Source: Schizochytrium sp. TIO01
Lineage: Eukaryota; Sar; Bigyra; Thraustochytrida; Thraustochytriidae
Reading direction: 5' to 3'
DNA length: 64,000 nt
Assembly (NCBI GenBank): GCA_004764695.1
Contig: SMSO01000014.1
Coordinates: 7,398,265-7,462,264 of the forward strand
Shown: positions 1 through 9,499 of the stretch, in pieces
How positions within the stretch are numbered: the first letter of the stretch is position 1
Layout: the number at the start of each line of letters is the position of its first letter
The notes under the pieces: generated by a model
What the model was told of the DNA's origin: nothing
Databases searched by the model: none
The model's input: only the letters and a program-made list of their open reading frames with translations
Program-made: the position numbers and the translations under genes

Positions 1-1
1 T

Positions 2-457
2 GGCCTGCGCTTTGTGGTGAGCAATGTCGTGAAGGACTGGGAGAATTACCAGTGTGACGTGACAGTAACCTACGATGCTTCTTACTTGAAGCGTACCCTA
101 CCTCCTCAGATTACCAAGATTGCGACTGGAGTTTACAAGCACCAGAAGGGCAGTGATTTGTATGACGACAGCAAGGGTTCCGTAACGGATAACAGTTCCA
201 CTTTGCTCATTGTTACCTTCAAAAATCCCAATCCAGGCAGCACGCGCCCATTCATTTGCAATGCCAAGAGCTGCTTTACACAAGGAGGAATGGGCTTAGG
301 AGGGCCAAACAACCAGAAATGCATCTTGCTTGGAGGGACTTCACAGGATTTCTACTTCCAGGCAAAGAAAGGAACCTTGGCAGGCAAAGAAGACGTTGCT
401 GTTATTTGTCTAGGCGAGACCTATACTCGCAAAATCAAGTTCACGCACCACAAGTAA
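2..457 (+). CDS. Unknown protein, C-terminal part (5' truncated by window edge)
   Basis: The reading frame is open from base 2 to a stop at 455-457, so the gene very likely begins outside the window; an internal GTG at 14 is not a convincing start. The 152 visible residues contain several Cys, many Thr/Ser and alternating hydrophobic positions such as STLLIVTF and VAVICLGE, which suggests a beta-rich, possibly disulfide-bonded domain. No motif of a known family is seen. A polyadenylation-like AATAAA lies about 50 bp after the stop. It faces the HNH gene tail to tail. Function unknown. Confidence 0.55.
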   Translation, partial: GLRFVVSNVVKDWENYQCDVTVTYDASYLKRTLPPQITKIATGVYKHQKGSDLYDDSKGSVTDNSSTLLIVTFKNPNPGSTRPFICNAKSCFTQGGMGLGGPNNQKCILLGGTSQDFYFQAKKGTLAGKEDVAVICLGETYTRKIKFTHHK

Positions 458-583
458 TCAAAGTGAGTCGAAGAAAAAGAAAAAGGGAAACATGATTTAG
501 ACATAAGCAATAAAACCAAAAAAAACCATTCATTCATTCATTCATTCTCCTTAACCACTGGATGGCCCTCTTGAACTGATTAT

Positions 584-1924
584 TTATCCTCTTCTGCTTC
601 GCGCATCTTTCCAGTGGGATTCTGTTTCGGTTGCTTTCCATTGGAGGTTCTCGTAGAACAGGTCTTGATCCTTCACAAACACGAAGGTGAAGAAATCGGT
701 GAAACCATCAACCCTTTTCTCGATTTTGGTACCCTCTTTCATGTAAAAGGCAACCGTTTCGCAATCAATGGGTTCAAACCCAGTGATTTTGACCCAAGTT
801 CTCACTCGACTTTCCCCAGTACGGTCAGTAGCAGTAACGTTCTCATTGGGACTGTAGTCGTGCGCAGGCTCGATCATGATCTGAGGAAACCTATCTTTGC
901 CATACCCGTACTGGTTACGTCGACCGTCGAACATGCGATGTATCGCCGCCGACAAGGCTAAGCGATTATTGTCGTCGTCCTGGACGCCCGCAGCATCCAC
1001 AGCCGTCTTGTGAACTAGGTGTGCACAATCCGCCACCCCCTTTCGAAGAAAGAATGGGGCCTCAATCGACTGGAACATGGCTAAGTCCGAATCAGGTTCC
1101 ACAGTGGTGTACACTGTGCTATCGCTGTCACCACAACGCGCAGAGCCTGGCTCATCATCCGAACGATAGTCCGTGCTGTAAATGTTCTGGGTATTGTTGA
1201 CATAAACGACTTCAGGGTAAGAGAGATCAATGTTGTCATTATTGTATCCGAGATTATTCGACAAGATCTCGTTGCAAAACATAGCAGCATCTCGAGAGCT
1301 AGAGAAGATAATCTCGAAGGTCAAGTCCATGGGTGGGTTGTCTCCTTCGTAACGAATAGCTCTTCTATGCGATGGAACGTCCGTATCTTCGATTACCTCC
1401 GCAGACCCAGCGTTGTTGGCTGCCGTAAAGTACACGAAGCGACGCAGGCCTTTGGCATTCTTACTATCTTTGAGGGTACCACAAACCTTATAACACTTGT
1501 TTTCGATCTTTCTCGACCTTACCTCGGACACGACACCCCGCTGCGCCCCCCTTTCACTTACACTGCTACCTTTTTCGTAGCGCAGTGCGTCCATGTTCCG
1601 ACTAAGCCTATCGCGCTTCTGTTCAAGGGAATCGTAATACGCCGTTGCCGACCCATATTTTTTCTTTAGGAAAGCACTGAGGTCGTCGAAGGAAGCCCCG
1701 TCCGTTTCTTCCAAACGCTCTATCTTGGCCTCTACGTCAGCGATACGTGCCTCGATGCTCTCGATCTTTTCTTCAAGCCGATGTACATCTTGATCCAATG
1801 CCTCTAGTTTAGCCAACTCGAGGGCTTCGTCCCCTTCCTCAACTGTTGACAATCGTTTGCGGTCATCGCCGCCCCCGCCACCGCCGCGGGTTTGGTTTCC
1901 TTTACGACGGATGAAGGAAGCCAT
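584..1924 (-). CDS. Coiled-coil protein with C-terminal HNH-type nuclease domain
   Basis: A 446-residue protein. The first ATG, at 1924, gives MASFIRRKGNQ; upstream in-frame codons offer only TTG. Residues about 14-20 are a Gly run and about 35-110 form a charged coiled coil. Around residues 300-335 is an HNH-like core: Cys-Ala-His, then DDDNN followed by ALS, then IHRMFDGR. This matches the His...Asn...His pattern of HNH endonucleases in which the last His precedes a Phe-Asp. The family is known for metal-dependent DNA cleavage; the target here is unknown. A clear paralogue lies at 22861-24135 and shares the middle region and the HNH core. The layout of coil, variable middle and nuclease resembles Crinkler-type effector proteins, but that link is inference. 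It is divergent from the Myb-like gene. Confidence 0.75.
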   Translation of the reverse strand: MASFIRRKGNQTRGGGGGGDDRKRLSTVEEGDEALELAKLEALDQDVHRLEEKIESIEARIADVEAKIERLEETDGASFDDLSAFLKKKYGSATAYYDSLEQKRDRLSRNMDALRYEKGSSVSERGAQRGVVSEVRSRKIENKCYKVCGTLKDSKNAKGLRRFVYFTAANNAGSAEVIEDTDVPSHRRAIRYEGDNPPMDLTFEIIFSSSRDAAMFCNEILSNNLGYNNDNIDLSYPEVVYVNNTQNIYSTDYRSDDEPGSARCGDSDSTVYTTVEPDSDLAMFQSIEAPFFLRKGVADCAHLVHKTAVDAAGVQDDDNNRLALSAAIHRMFDGRRNQYGYGKDRFPQIMIEPAHDYSPNENVTATDRTGESRVRTWVKITGFEPIDCETVAFYMKEGTKIEKRVDGFTDFFTFVFVKDQDLFYENLQWKATETESHWKDARSRRG

Positions 1925-2276
1925 TTTCTTTCGCTCGGATGGACTGTTGCTCTGCTGCACCTGCTGCACTTGCTTCAAGTCACGCCGGCCTGGTGATACG
2001 GAACTGCCTGAGTCGGGTGCACGGCAGCGATTCTACATTCATTAGGTTAGATAGAAGGGTAGAGCTTAGGTTAGATTAGGTGAAGTGTAGAGCTTAGGTA
2101 AAACAGACTTAAAACTGAGTGCAGCCCTGGCGTAGAAATAGCGGCGGCACAAGACGCACGGTACTGCACAGGCGCAAAGCTGGTTCTGCCCGCCCGGTCC
2201 CTCGCCCTTGCATCCGCCCGTCGGTTGTCTCTCCATCTCTGTGTTACGAAGAGAAGAGAGGAAAAGAGAGGGGAAG

Positions 2277-2362
2277 ATGGAGGATCAATCATTCACAGCC
2301 CAGAATCACGCAGTCGGTCCTAGCTTTTCTCCGCAGCCGCTCTCACCTCGACAAAGAAGAAG

Positions 2363-2397
<35 letters not shown>

Positions 2398-3590
2398 GCG
2401 CAGACTCAGCGGCGGCGGTCCCACTTTGGGAGCTAAGGCAGAGATATCACGACGATGACAGGGAGATACTCAAAGAGTTGTTAGAGAAGTTCAATCGAAA
2501 AACCACCCCCAAAGGAACCTCGCCTTCAAAGAAAACACCCTGGGAGCGCGTGGAATATTTCGTCATCCTGTTAGGCGACCCGCGCTTCATTGATCTTTTC
2601 AAACGCCTTAAGCGAGAGGAGTTGAAGAACTCAACGGGAGGCCGTAATCGGTGCTATGATAGCTTTTCAAAGTTGTTGAACCGAAGCAGCTTTTCTAAAT
2701 CGCAGAAAGCTCGCAGCGAGCAGCGCGCTTCAGCGCTTTCGTACAAACCGAAGCCCTTTACCAAGGAAGAAGAGAGTGCTCTGTTGTCGATTATGCGAGA
2801 AGAGGTGCCGCGTAATGCAGAGCGGTATTATATACAAAGAAGCCAAGATCGCTGTATTGCTTGGACAGAGGTTTCAAAGCGCTTCGATGAGATCACAGGC
2901 AGCTGCGATCGACCCGAGAGTTCACTCCAAACCAAGTGGAATACTGCACTGCGATGGAAATTTAGCGAAGACCTGAAATTGGGGGAGCTTGTACGCAAGC
3001 ACACCAAAGCAAGCGAAGGCCAGGCCTACAGAAATTACATAATTCTTTCTGAAGTGGATTGGGGCAAAGTTCTTAGAGATTTTAAGGATGATTCATTGAA
3101 TCCTACAATTGTCAAAAGGCGCGCTGTTCGCCTTGGTTTGGTGCGTAAGAAGGAGGCAAGTAAAAGTCTGGGCAGGCCCCGCGTGCGACCGAAGCCTGTT
3201 GCGATTTATTCTGATCGCCTGAGTGCCTCGGGATTGAGCGACATTCGCCTGAAGAATCGTTATTCGAAGGTGGAGTACGCAAGGATCTTTGAGGGCAATG
3301 CATACAGTTTCATTTTCGACTTGCATTCCCGTCAGGATTCAACGAACCCTTGTTACGACATGCTAGCGCCTGTGTTCACGCTTTTCAAGACTGAATTAGA
3401 GCCTAAGAGGGAACCGATAGATCCGCAAGACACTGCATTTCTTGTCACTCTTCATTTAAGTGAATGGAAGGCTGTAAAAGTTTGCCTGGAGAACTATGTT
3501 TTCAAAGCGGAGCGCTATAGAAAGCTCTTTAAACGATGCCTCATTAATTGGCTCTTTCCTGGTTCAAGGCCGCCTTTGCAAATGGATTAA
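2277..3590 (+). CDS. Myb/SANT-like DNA-binding protein with N-terminal Ser run
   Basis: A 437-residue protein started at the first ATG (2277), which follows a purine-rich leader. Residues about 24-35 are a Ser run encoded by an AGC microsatellite. Residues about 158-220 look like a Myb/SANT helix bundle: FTKEEESALL, then a conserved IAWTEVSKRF and finally SSLQTKWN, the usual spacing of Trp/Phe in such domains. A second weaker helix-turn-helix-like stretch lies near residues 260-290 (VDWGKVLRDF to VKRRAVRLGL). The C-terminal 150 residues are unrecognised. The protein is Lys/Arg rich and probably binds DNA as a regulator. It is divergently placed from the HNH protein with about 350 bp between their starts, so they could share a regulatory region. 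Family assignment is by motif reading only. Confidence 0.6.
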
Positions 3591-3704
3591 TTGTATAATC
3601 GATTGATAGTTTTTTTTGTTTTTCTTGCTGTTCTTGATTAAAACAAATGAACTTTATATACAAACAAAGGGTTTTTTAATAGACCCCTTTCATTCTGAAC
3701 GAAA

Positions 3705-3758
3705 GAAAGAAAGAACTAAGAGAATGTGAATGAAAGAAAGAACTAAAAGAATGTGAAT
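3705..3758. repeat. 27-bp tandem pair inside an inverted repeat
   Basis: Two 27-bp units at 3705-3731 and 3732-3758 differ at one base. They are flanked by AATAGACC near 3678 and its reverse complement GGTCTATT ending near 3780, so the whole could fold as a stem with the repeats in the loop. It lies just after the stop of the Myb-like gene. Confidence 0.7.
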
Positions 3759-4278
3759 GAAAGATCTTAAGAGGTCTATTATTTTTTTGCAACCGCCGTT
3801 TTGGGATTCTCGCACGAAGCGAACGCGACAAAGCAAAACCGCAATCAACCAAGGAAAGATCTGGAGCAGCACTTCGGTTCGCAAGCGCGCGCAAGAGCAG
3901 GGTAAGAGGAACGTCTTCGGTGCAGCAGCAGCAGTGAGCGTTAAGCATGACTGGGTTGGACTCAACTAAGCGCGGCGGCCAAGCCAGTGCGGAGTACGAG
4001 GAAGCGAAGGAGGAGGAGGAGGAGGAAGAGGCCATGTCTCATCACTCGTTCACTTCAACAGACGAAGAAGACTCTGCAAATCTCCACCATTGACGTCTTA
4101 TCAGTGATCAGGATCAGAGGGAAACAAGAACTGGGAATGGTAGGGAAAGGGGGATTCAAGGAAAGGGACAATTCTCGTTTCGAAAAAGAAAGTGCCCTCG
4201 AAAACAATAAAGTTGAGAGAAAGAAAATTTGCGGTCGGCCATCTTAGATGTCACGTCTGAAAAGTTTTACTTTTGTCA

Positions 4279-4489
4279 TTTCATTTCTTTCGAGGTAAAA
4301 GATTTTGATCTCTCTTCCTTAAAAGGTTTTGAGGTGTGCAAATGAAAAGATCACTTTCTGATTTTTGTAAAAGCTGAAAGGGGAAAGTTCATTTCTTTCA
4401 AGGTAAAAAAATTACACTTAAAAGATTTTTGAGGTACGCAAAACGGAAAGATCGCTTTCAGGTTCTGGTAAAGCTGAAAGGGGGAAAGG
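4279..4489. repeat. Imperfect tandem duplication of about 105 bp
   Basis: Two diverged units, about 4279-4388 and 4389-4489, share TTCATTTCTTTC, a GAGGT(G/A)(T/C)GCAAA block and GCTGAAAGGGG. It lies 230-440 bp upstream of the effector-like gene and could carry regulatory sites; no specific site is recognised. Confidence 0.65.
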
Positions 4490-4717
4490 ACAATCACGTT
4501 TGCTCAACCAAAACGAGTGTCCCTCTCAAATTGAAGCACGCGTAATCGACATGTTTGGATTTCTATCGATCGAGCGCGTTGCGTTTTATTCCTGAGATCT
4601 GTCGGTCTGGCTAGATCTAGGATGTGTAATCCCCTGGTTGAGTGAAAAGTGGGTGTTTCGTTGCAGGCAAATCCGGAATTCTGTCAGCACGTGCAGAGTT
4701 TAAGAAGATAAACAAGG

Positions 4718-7312
4718 ATGGCTCTGCACCCCGAGAAGCCGTCGAATCTCGTACGGAGACCTTCAACGAGGTCTATTGTTGGTGTTTTTGAGAGAGTGTT
4801 GACTGTTTCTCGGAATTTGCAAGAGAAAACTGGTGAATTGGCTTCGAAATTGAAGGTTCTTGAGGCCCGTGTGCACGAAATTCGACCTTCCATTAATCCT
4901 TCCTTGGCCCTGGCCATTGATGCTGCAGTGAGAGGAGACGAAAAAGCACAGAAAATTGTACGAGAGAGTGAATCCAAAGTTCCTCTGTGTCAGAAAAGGG
5001 CGGTCGCGGCGTATACAGCGGCAAGCCACTCTCTCTTTCGTGTCCTTGCAGACACTGCAGCACTGGAGGAAACAAAGACAGAGTGTGCACTCTTAGTCTC
5101 TCAGGCACTCTCCCTTTTTCAAGTTGTTGAAGGTAAGCAAAACCCGAACACGATTGATAGGCCGTCCATTAGTGAAATCGTTAAGAGTGTGAAAGGGCTT
5201 GAAACGAGGCAAGAAGAAGAAGAAGAAGAAGAAGAAGAAGAAGAAGAAAAGGAGAAAGCAATGCCCTTTCCTCGTCTCTCAAGAAAGAAAGCCAAGCACG
5301 GCTTGTCTGCGCCCCTTCACGCGAAAGGGGACGGGACCACTCGGGATCAACGTGTTGGAAAGGCGGGAGGCGGAGACGGAATGGCGAGCAACCGACTTAG
5401 CATGAACAGTCGCTCGTCGCAGCGAACTGACAACGCGGGGATGCTTAACCGACTTGCCCTCTATCATGACCGTCTAAAAACTGAACAAGCTAGACTTGAG
5501 AAACTTGAAGATGAATTCCGAGAGCTGAAAAGGGAGCTACCTGACGGTGCTGCTCTTCTCCTTGATGATGTTTTAAATGGGGACGTTACGTTTACGAATG
5601 CAAGAAAAGACGTGAAGGAAAATACGAATTTAGAGGATCAAGAAAAGGCTTCTTTTCTTGGAGCTCTGCGCATAGCTTCTGATATGAAGGAAGCCCGGCT
5701 AGAAATCAAGGAGACAAAAGGAAAGATTAGAGAATTTGAGTCTGGAGGCGGTGAAGAAGGAGACAGCAATTGGCACTTCTCCGGATCAGTTTGGGAAGCC
5801 CTTGGGTGCGCTTTACCTGAAATTACTCACGATCCTTCTTTACCCGTATCAAACACGAATATCTCAAATACGGATAACTATCCTTTTGCCCCGAAGACTG
5901 TCCAGGGGATTGACTGGGATAATTTCATGGCATACTGCGCAGATAAAGGACATTTGGAAAAACTTCAGCAAGAATCAACTAATGAAAGTGTTGGTGATTT
6001 ACTTGAGAGGTCAATGCGCTCTCTTTATATAAAGTCTGAGAGTTCCGTTGGACTTTGTTTTTCACAAGTTTTCCAAGCAGTCATCTCTACTCTAGACTTC
6101 ATTCCAAAAAACCTCCGCTACACGTCTGACAAGTCCTCGACGGGTGGTCTTCGACCAGATTTTATTATTGGTACCGTCAGAGATGGGGTTACAGTACCTA
6201 TAAATCCCTTGCTTGTGGGTGAACTGAAGAGTTACAGTTCAGATTCTGAACCATTTTATTTCCGTTGGTGTGAAAGGGATGGACATGACCCTGAACGATG
6301 CCCTAATCGTGCTCATTCTGAGAGGCACACGAATGTGTCCCCAATTAGACAGTTGTATAACTACATGGTCGACTCTGGCAAGTTTGTTGGTGTTTACTCC
6401 CACTATGGCTGTACTGCGGCATTCTTCCGTGACTGTAAAGGCACTCTTGTTACAACACCGATGCTCCCTGACGACTCTGCTCCAATGAGCGTGCCACAGT
6501 TGCTCGCCTTGGTTATCATGATTGCCATGTCTGAGGAGGTGCCGGAATTTTACGACGGTAAAAGGCCCATTTTGGTGCCATGCGAAGGTACAAGAAGTTG
6601 CAAAGGTGTCAATCATCACCATACCAGTCTACCTGATGACTGTAAGTGGGCAGAGGACGATCTCAAGCGTAGCGCTAAACCTAGAACAGGAGCCACTGCA
6701 ACGAGAAGGGCGGCGAACAAGTCCCTTTACAAAAAGCATGACACTCCCATCACCTGGGGTGATCTCTACAACTGCAAGTACATTTCTGACTGCTACACAG
6801 GTAACGCAGTTGAGTGTGAGATCATGGGCGAGCGAGCAGTGGTTAAATACAACGATTTCGGCGATCACGAAGATGCTGATGAGCGTCTTGACCAGATTGA
6901 TTTTGAAGCTGAAGTCTACGCAAACTTGTCTGACTTGCAGGGGGATTGTATTCCCAAATACCTGGGCCATGGCTCCATTACCGATACTGATGGATCCCAG
7001 TATGGTTTTGCTACCTCTTATGCAGGCGAGTCACTCTCGTATGAATCTCTTGATTCTCTCACTGAAGAGTTCAAGACAAGCGTCAAGGATGCCCTAGACA
7101 AGATACACGCGCGTGGTGTTTTACATGGCGACCTGAGACTTCCGAACATCCTGAAGTCGAAGGACGATCCCGAGAAGGCAGTTTTTATCGACTTCAGTCA
7201 TTCAGGGATCTATGACGACCCTGATGATCAGTTCTTTCAAGACCACGCAAGGCTTGAGAAGGAGAACCTCGTCAAGCTCTTGAAAGGCGAAAAAATCAAA
7301 CAAGTTTTTTGA
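4718..7312 (+). CDS. Crinkler-like fusion: coiled coils, PD-(D/E)XK nuclease domain, protein kinase domain
   Basis: An 864-residue protein with ATG at 4718. Residues 1-140 and 240-345 are related helical, coiled-coil blocks separated by a pure Glu run (about 165-178). Residues about 460-600 look like a PD-(D/E)XK nuclease: Asp481 in LRPDFIIG, then Glu502-Leu-Lys504 in VGELKSY, then QLYNYM. Residues about 690-864 are a small protein kinase: Lys710 in AVVKY, Glu731 in FEAEVY, the catalytic loop HGDLRLPNIL (Asp805, Asn810), and Asp824 in IDFSHS, where the usual DFG glycine is Ser. Nuclease-kinase fusions with helical N-termini are described among eukaryotic CR (Crinkler)-type effectors, so a DNA-damaging or host-signalling effector is the best guess. 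All catalytic residues appear present. It ends tail to tail with the Fic-like gene. Confidence 0.75.
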   Translation: MALHPEKPSNLVRRPSTRSIVGVFERVLTVSRNLQEKTGELASKLKVLEARVHEIRPSINPSLALAIDAAVRGDEKAQKIVRESESKVPLCQKRAVAAYTAASHSLFRVLADTAALEETKTECALLVSQALSLFQVVEGKQNPNTIDRPSISEIVKSVKGLETRQEEEEEEEEEEEEKEKAMPFPRLSRKKAKHGLSAPLHAKGDGTTRDQRVGKAGGGDGMASNRLSMNSRSSQRTDNAGMLNRLALYHDRLKTEQARLEKLEDEFRELKRELPDGAALLLDDVLNGDVTFTNARKDVKENTNLEDQEKASFLGALRIASDMKEARLEIKETKGKIREFESGGGEEGDSNWHFSGSVWEALGCALPEITHDPSLPVSNTNISNTDNYPFAPKTVQGIDWDNFMAYCADKGHLEKLQQESTNESVGDLLERSMRSLYIKSESSVGLCFSQVFQAVISTLDFIPKNLRYTSDKSSTGGLRPDFIIGTVRDGVTVPINPLLVGELKSYSSDSEPFYFRWCERDGHDPERCPNRAHSERHTNVSPIRQLYNYMVDSGKFVGVYSHYGCTAAFFRDCKGTLVTTPMLPDDSAPMSVPQLLALVIMIAMSEEVPEFYDGKRPILVPCEGTRSCKGVNHHHTSLPDDCKWAEDDLKRSAKPRTGATATRRAANKSLYKKHDTPITWGDLYNCKYISDCYTGNAVECEIMGERAVVKYNDFGDHEDADERLDQIDFEAEVYANLSDLQGDCIPKYLGHGSITDTDGSQYGFATSYAGESLSYESLDSLTEEFKTSVKDALDKIHARGVLHGDLRLPNILKSKDDPEKAVFIDFSHSGIYDDPDDQFFQDHARLEKENLVKLLKGEKIKQVF

Positions 7313-7418
7313 ACACTCACAAGTTAATAACCCCTAACTCATGAAAAGAAGAAGAAGAAGAAGAAATAATCAATGTTTGTTTTGTTTCCAATCCATTTTA
7401 TAATAAAATGCTACTTAG

Positions 7419-8168
7419 TTAGGTTACGGAGAGGATCTCTCGCAAGTGATTTTCCACTGCAGAACTTGTGTACTCACTGAACCGCCGCTTGTCTTTGGAT
7501 TGATGGCAAGTTTCGAACAATGCCAACGGATCCACTGTTGTTGCTGCTGATGCTGCTGCTGCTGTTACTTTAGTCGCTTCGGCGTAGTCTTGGGAGGGTC
7601 CAAGCAATGGAATTGGGCCCGGGACAAAGGAGTTAAGTAGCCACGAAAAGAGCACACGAGCGGTCCTTCCATTGCCAAATGCAAAGGGTTTGAGAAACAG
7701 GAACTTTGCTATAAATTCTGTCGCAACGTGCAAAGCATCTTGCAATGCGGCGGCTTCTATATCTTTTACATCTTGCTTTCCTGTGATCGAGAAAGGTGTG
7801 GTTTGGTATTTTATAATGTGATTCCTCAGTGCACGATCAAGAAGCCCAGGGGTTGGATGAACAAGAGGAATTCTCGTCAAATCACAGGTAATTTGGTGAC
7901 GCCTGAATGAGAATGCGGATGCACTTCGCAATTTGCTGCTGCTGTGGGGCTGGCCGAGGATGATTGCGTTAAGTTTGCAGAGAAACGAAAAGGAAAGGCC
8001 GCCATCATAATGCATTGCGAACTTGTAAGCTTCAACGAGGTTGGTTCTGTTTTTTTCTTCGGTTTCCAGGGCTACTCGCTGTAAAAACCAAGTTATCAAG
8101 GGGCCGTTTTGCAGTTCGCAGCGACTCCTTGCTTCTCGCGCTAGTTCACTCAAGTCAAGGCCGGTCAT
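7419..8168 (-). CDS. Fic-fold-like protein with a degenerate active site
   Basis: A 249-residue protein, ATG at 8168. Residues about 62-178 match the Fic helical core: LNAIILG, then a His-rich beta-flap-like segment, and the signature region KPFAFGNGRTAR at 160-171. Canonical Fic enzymes have HPFx(D/E)GNGRxxR. Here the catalytic His is Lys160 and the acidic metal ligand is Phe164, while the GNGR anion-binding loop is intact. Fic proteins usually transfer AMP or other phosphate groups to protein hydroxyls; without the His this copy is unlikely to use that mechanism. It may still bind nucleotides or act non-catalytically. An Ala/Thr-rich low-complexity stretch lies near residue 205. Confidence 0.75.
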   Translation of the reverse strand: MTGLDLSELAREARSRCELQNGPLITWFLQRVALETEEKNRTNLVEAYKFAMHYDGGLSFSFLCKLNAIILGQPHSSSKLRSASAFSFRRHQITCDLTRIPLVHPTPGLLDRALRNHIIKYQTTPFSITGKQDVKDIEAAALQDALHVATEFIAKFLFLKPFAFGNGRTARVLFSWLLNSFVPGPIPLLGPSQDYAEATKVTAAAASAATTVDPLALFETCHQSKDKRRFSEYTSSAVENHLREILSVT

Positions 8169-8340
8169 TTTTCTGTTGTTGTTTTGTTTTGTTTTTGTCG
8201 ATTTTGCTTGGTTGACGAAAGAAGTGCAGAGATATTTAAATTTATTCGTTATTCTTCTTGATTTGACTATTTTTTAATGAATAAAAGCGCGTTGGTTTTT
8301 TTTTATTTTTATTTCTTTTGCTTCCTTGTTATATATTAAA

Positions 8341-8880
8341 TTAAACCCAAGGTTCCATTCGTTCTCTGGAGAGCCGCACGTCAAAAATGACACCATCGTT
8401 CGCACCGGTAATCAAGGTGCTAGAGAGTGTGACATCAAAGAGATAATTGCCGTAAGAAATGTCCTGCTTTTGGATGTCTCCTAGACAGTCAATGTCTAAC
8501 TCAGGGAGGCAAATTTCGCCTAGAAAGCCGCGCAGCCGGGCTGGTGCAATGTAAACCCTATCCCCGTCTTCTTCAATTAAGGCAAGATCAGACTCTTCGA
8601 GAGGGAGCACCTCGTGCGCAGCAGGGGAAACGCACATGGCCACTTTGGCATTATCATACTTGTACGCAAATAGAACGACCGTCTCACTAAGCAACTCAAG
8701 AGAGTATTCAATGTTGTCCTGATGAAATCCAACATCTTCTTCCTTTTCGTAATCCACGTAGAAATTCGGTAGCCAAGCCATTTGTTTTCTGGGTCTGGTA
8801 CGTTTGTTTTCTTCTTCTTGTTTTGGTTCTACGTTTCTCTTGGGTTTGGGCCGGTTCTGCAGTGGATTGCTTGGAAACAT
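8341..8880 (-). CDS. Unknown acidic protein
   Basis: 179 residues from the first ATG at 8880; the frame extends upstream only to TTG. The first 35 residues are very basic and disordered (Pro, Lys, Arg), which could be a nuclear or nucleic-acid-binding tail. The rest is acidic, with alternating hydrophobic residues suggesting beta structure (ETVVLFAYKY, DRVYIAPARL, VIFDVRLSRE). No family is recognised. It sits head to head with a 600-bp gene-free region containing a palindrome. Confidence 0.55.
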   Translation of the reverse strand: MFPSNPLQNRPKPKRNVEPKQEEENKRTRPRKQMAWLPNFYVDYEKEEDVGFHQDNIEYSLELLSETVVLFAYKYDNAKVAMCVSPAAHEVLPLEESDLALIEEDGDRVYIAPARLRGFLGEICLPELDIDCLGDIQKQDISYGNYLFDVTLSSTLITGANDGVIFDVRLSRERMEPWV

Positions 8881-9499
8881 GGCAACAATAAACGCGCACG
8901 CCCAACGCAAAAGGAATAAATCAGAACAAATTTGGGTTTTGCCTGATCATTTTACAATTTTGTCCTATGGCTTACTACAATCAAAATTATCCTAGTGTAA
9001 ACCCTATCAACCTCATTAGTAAGAATATGTACTTCCAGGAGTCCCACCTGCTTGAACCATTCTCGACGCCACAACTATATAATGCTACTGGACTGTTACC
9101 TTTGATTCATCGACTAAGTTGTCTCCTACTATAAACTCTAGTATGAAAAATAACTCGAGTGGTGTGTTCAGAACAGTTAGGGAACAGTCGAATCGACAGG
9201 TCGAATCGGTCGATTGAGTCGATTCGACTCAATCGACTGGTCGAATCGGTCGTTCTCTATAATGGAACGATATAGAACACATCAGAATTCAATCCAAAGG
9301 GTCAAAAAGTCGAGTCAAACAGACCAAAAAAACCATGGCAACGCCATTTAGGGAACGACAGACCAATGCGAATGTGGGTACTCGCCTTTTAAAAATGTAT
9401 CACTTTTAAAAATAACAGAAAGTAAGAACAAGTCTATTCATTCATTCATTCATTCATTCATTCTTTCTTTTCTTTCTTTCTTTCTTTCTTTCTTTCATC
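8881..9499. other. Gene-free region with palindrome and simple repeats
   Basis: No gene is seen. It contains the GTCGA-rich palindromic cluster at 9184-9253 and, from about 9436 to 9497, an ATTC run followed by a TTTC run directly before the start of the tail-anchored protein gene. Confidence 0.6.
9184..9253. repeat. GTCGA-rich palindromic cluster
   Basis: Perfect 12-bp inverted arms at 9210-9221 and 9225-9236 are separated by the 3-bp loop ATT. A 14-bp direct repeat (GGTCGAATCGGTCG) begins at 9200 minus one base and at 9240, flanking the hairpin. In about 70 bp the motif GTCGA or its complement recurs many times. Such arrays are seen at protein-binding sites, including replication origins; the role here is inference. 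Confidence 0.7.

Larger units (their letters stand above)
3591..4717. other. Intergenic region with short tandem repeats
   Basis: No convincing gene. Open frames here (3676-4035 minus, 3987-4247 plus) are low complexity. It holds two repeat structures listed separately and the 5' leader of the large effector-like gene at 4718. Confidence 0.5.

Noticed and set aside
3676-4247. Open frames on both strands in the 3.6-4.2 kb gap
   Set aside because: Low-complexity Ser, Arg or Lys runs without conserved motifs.
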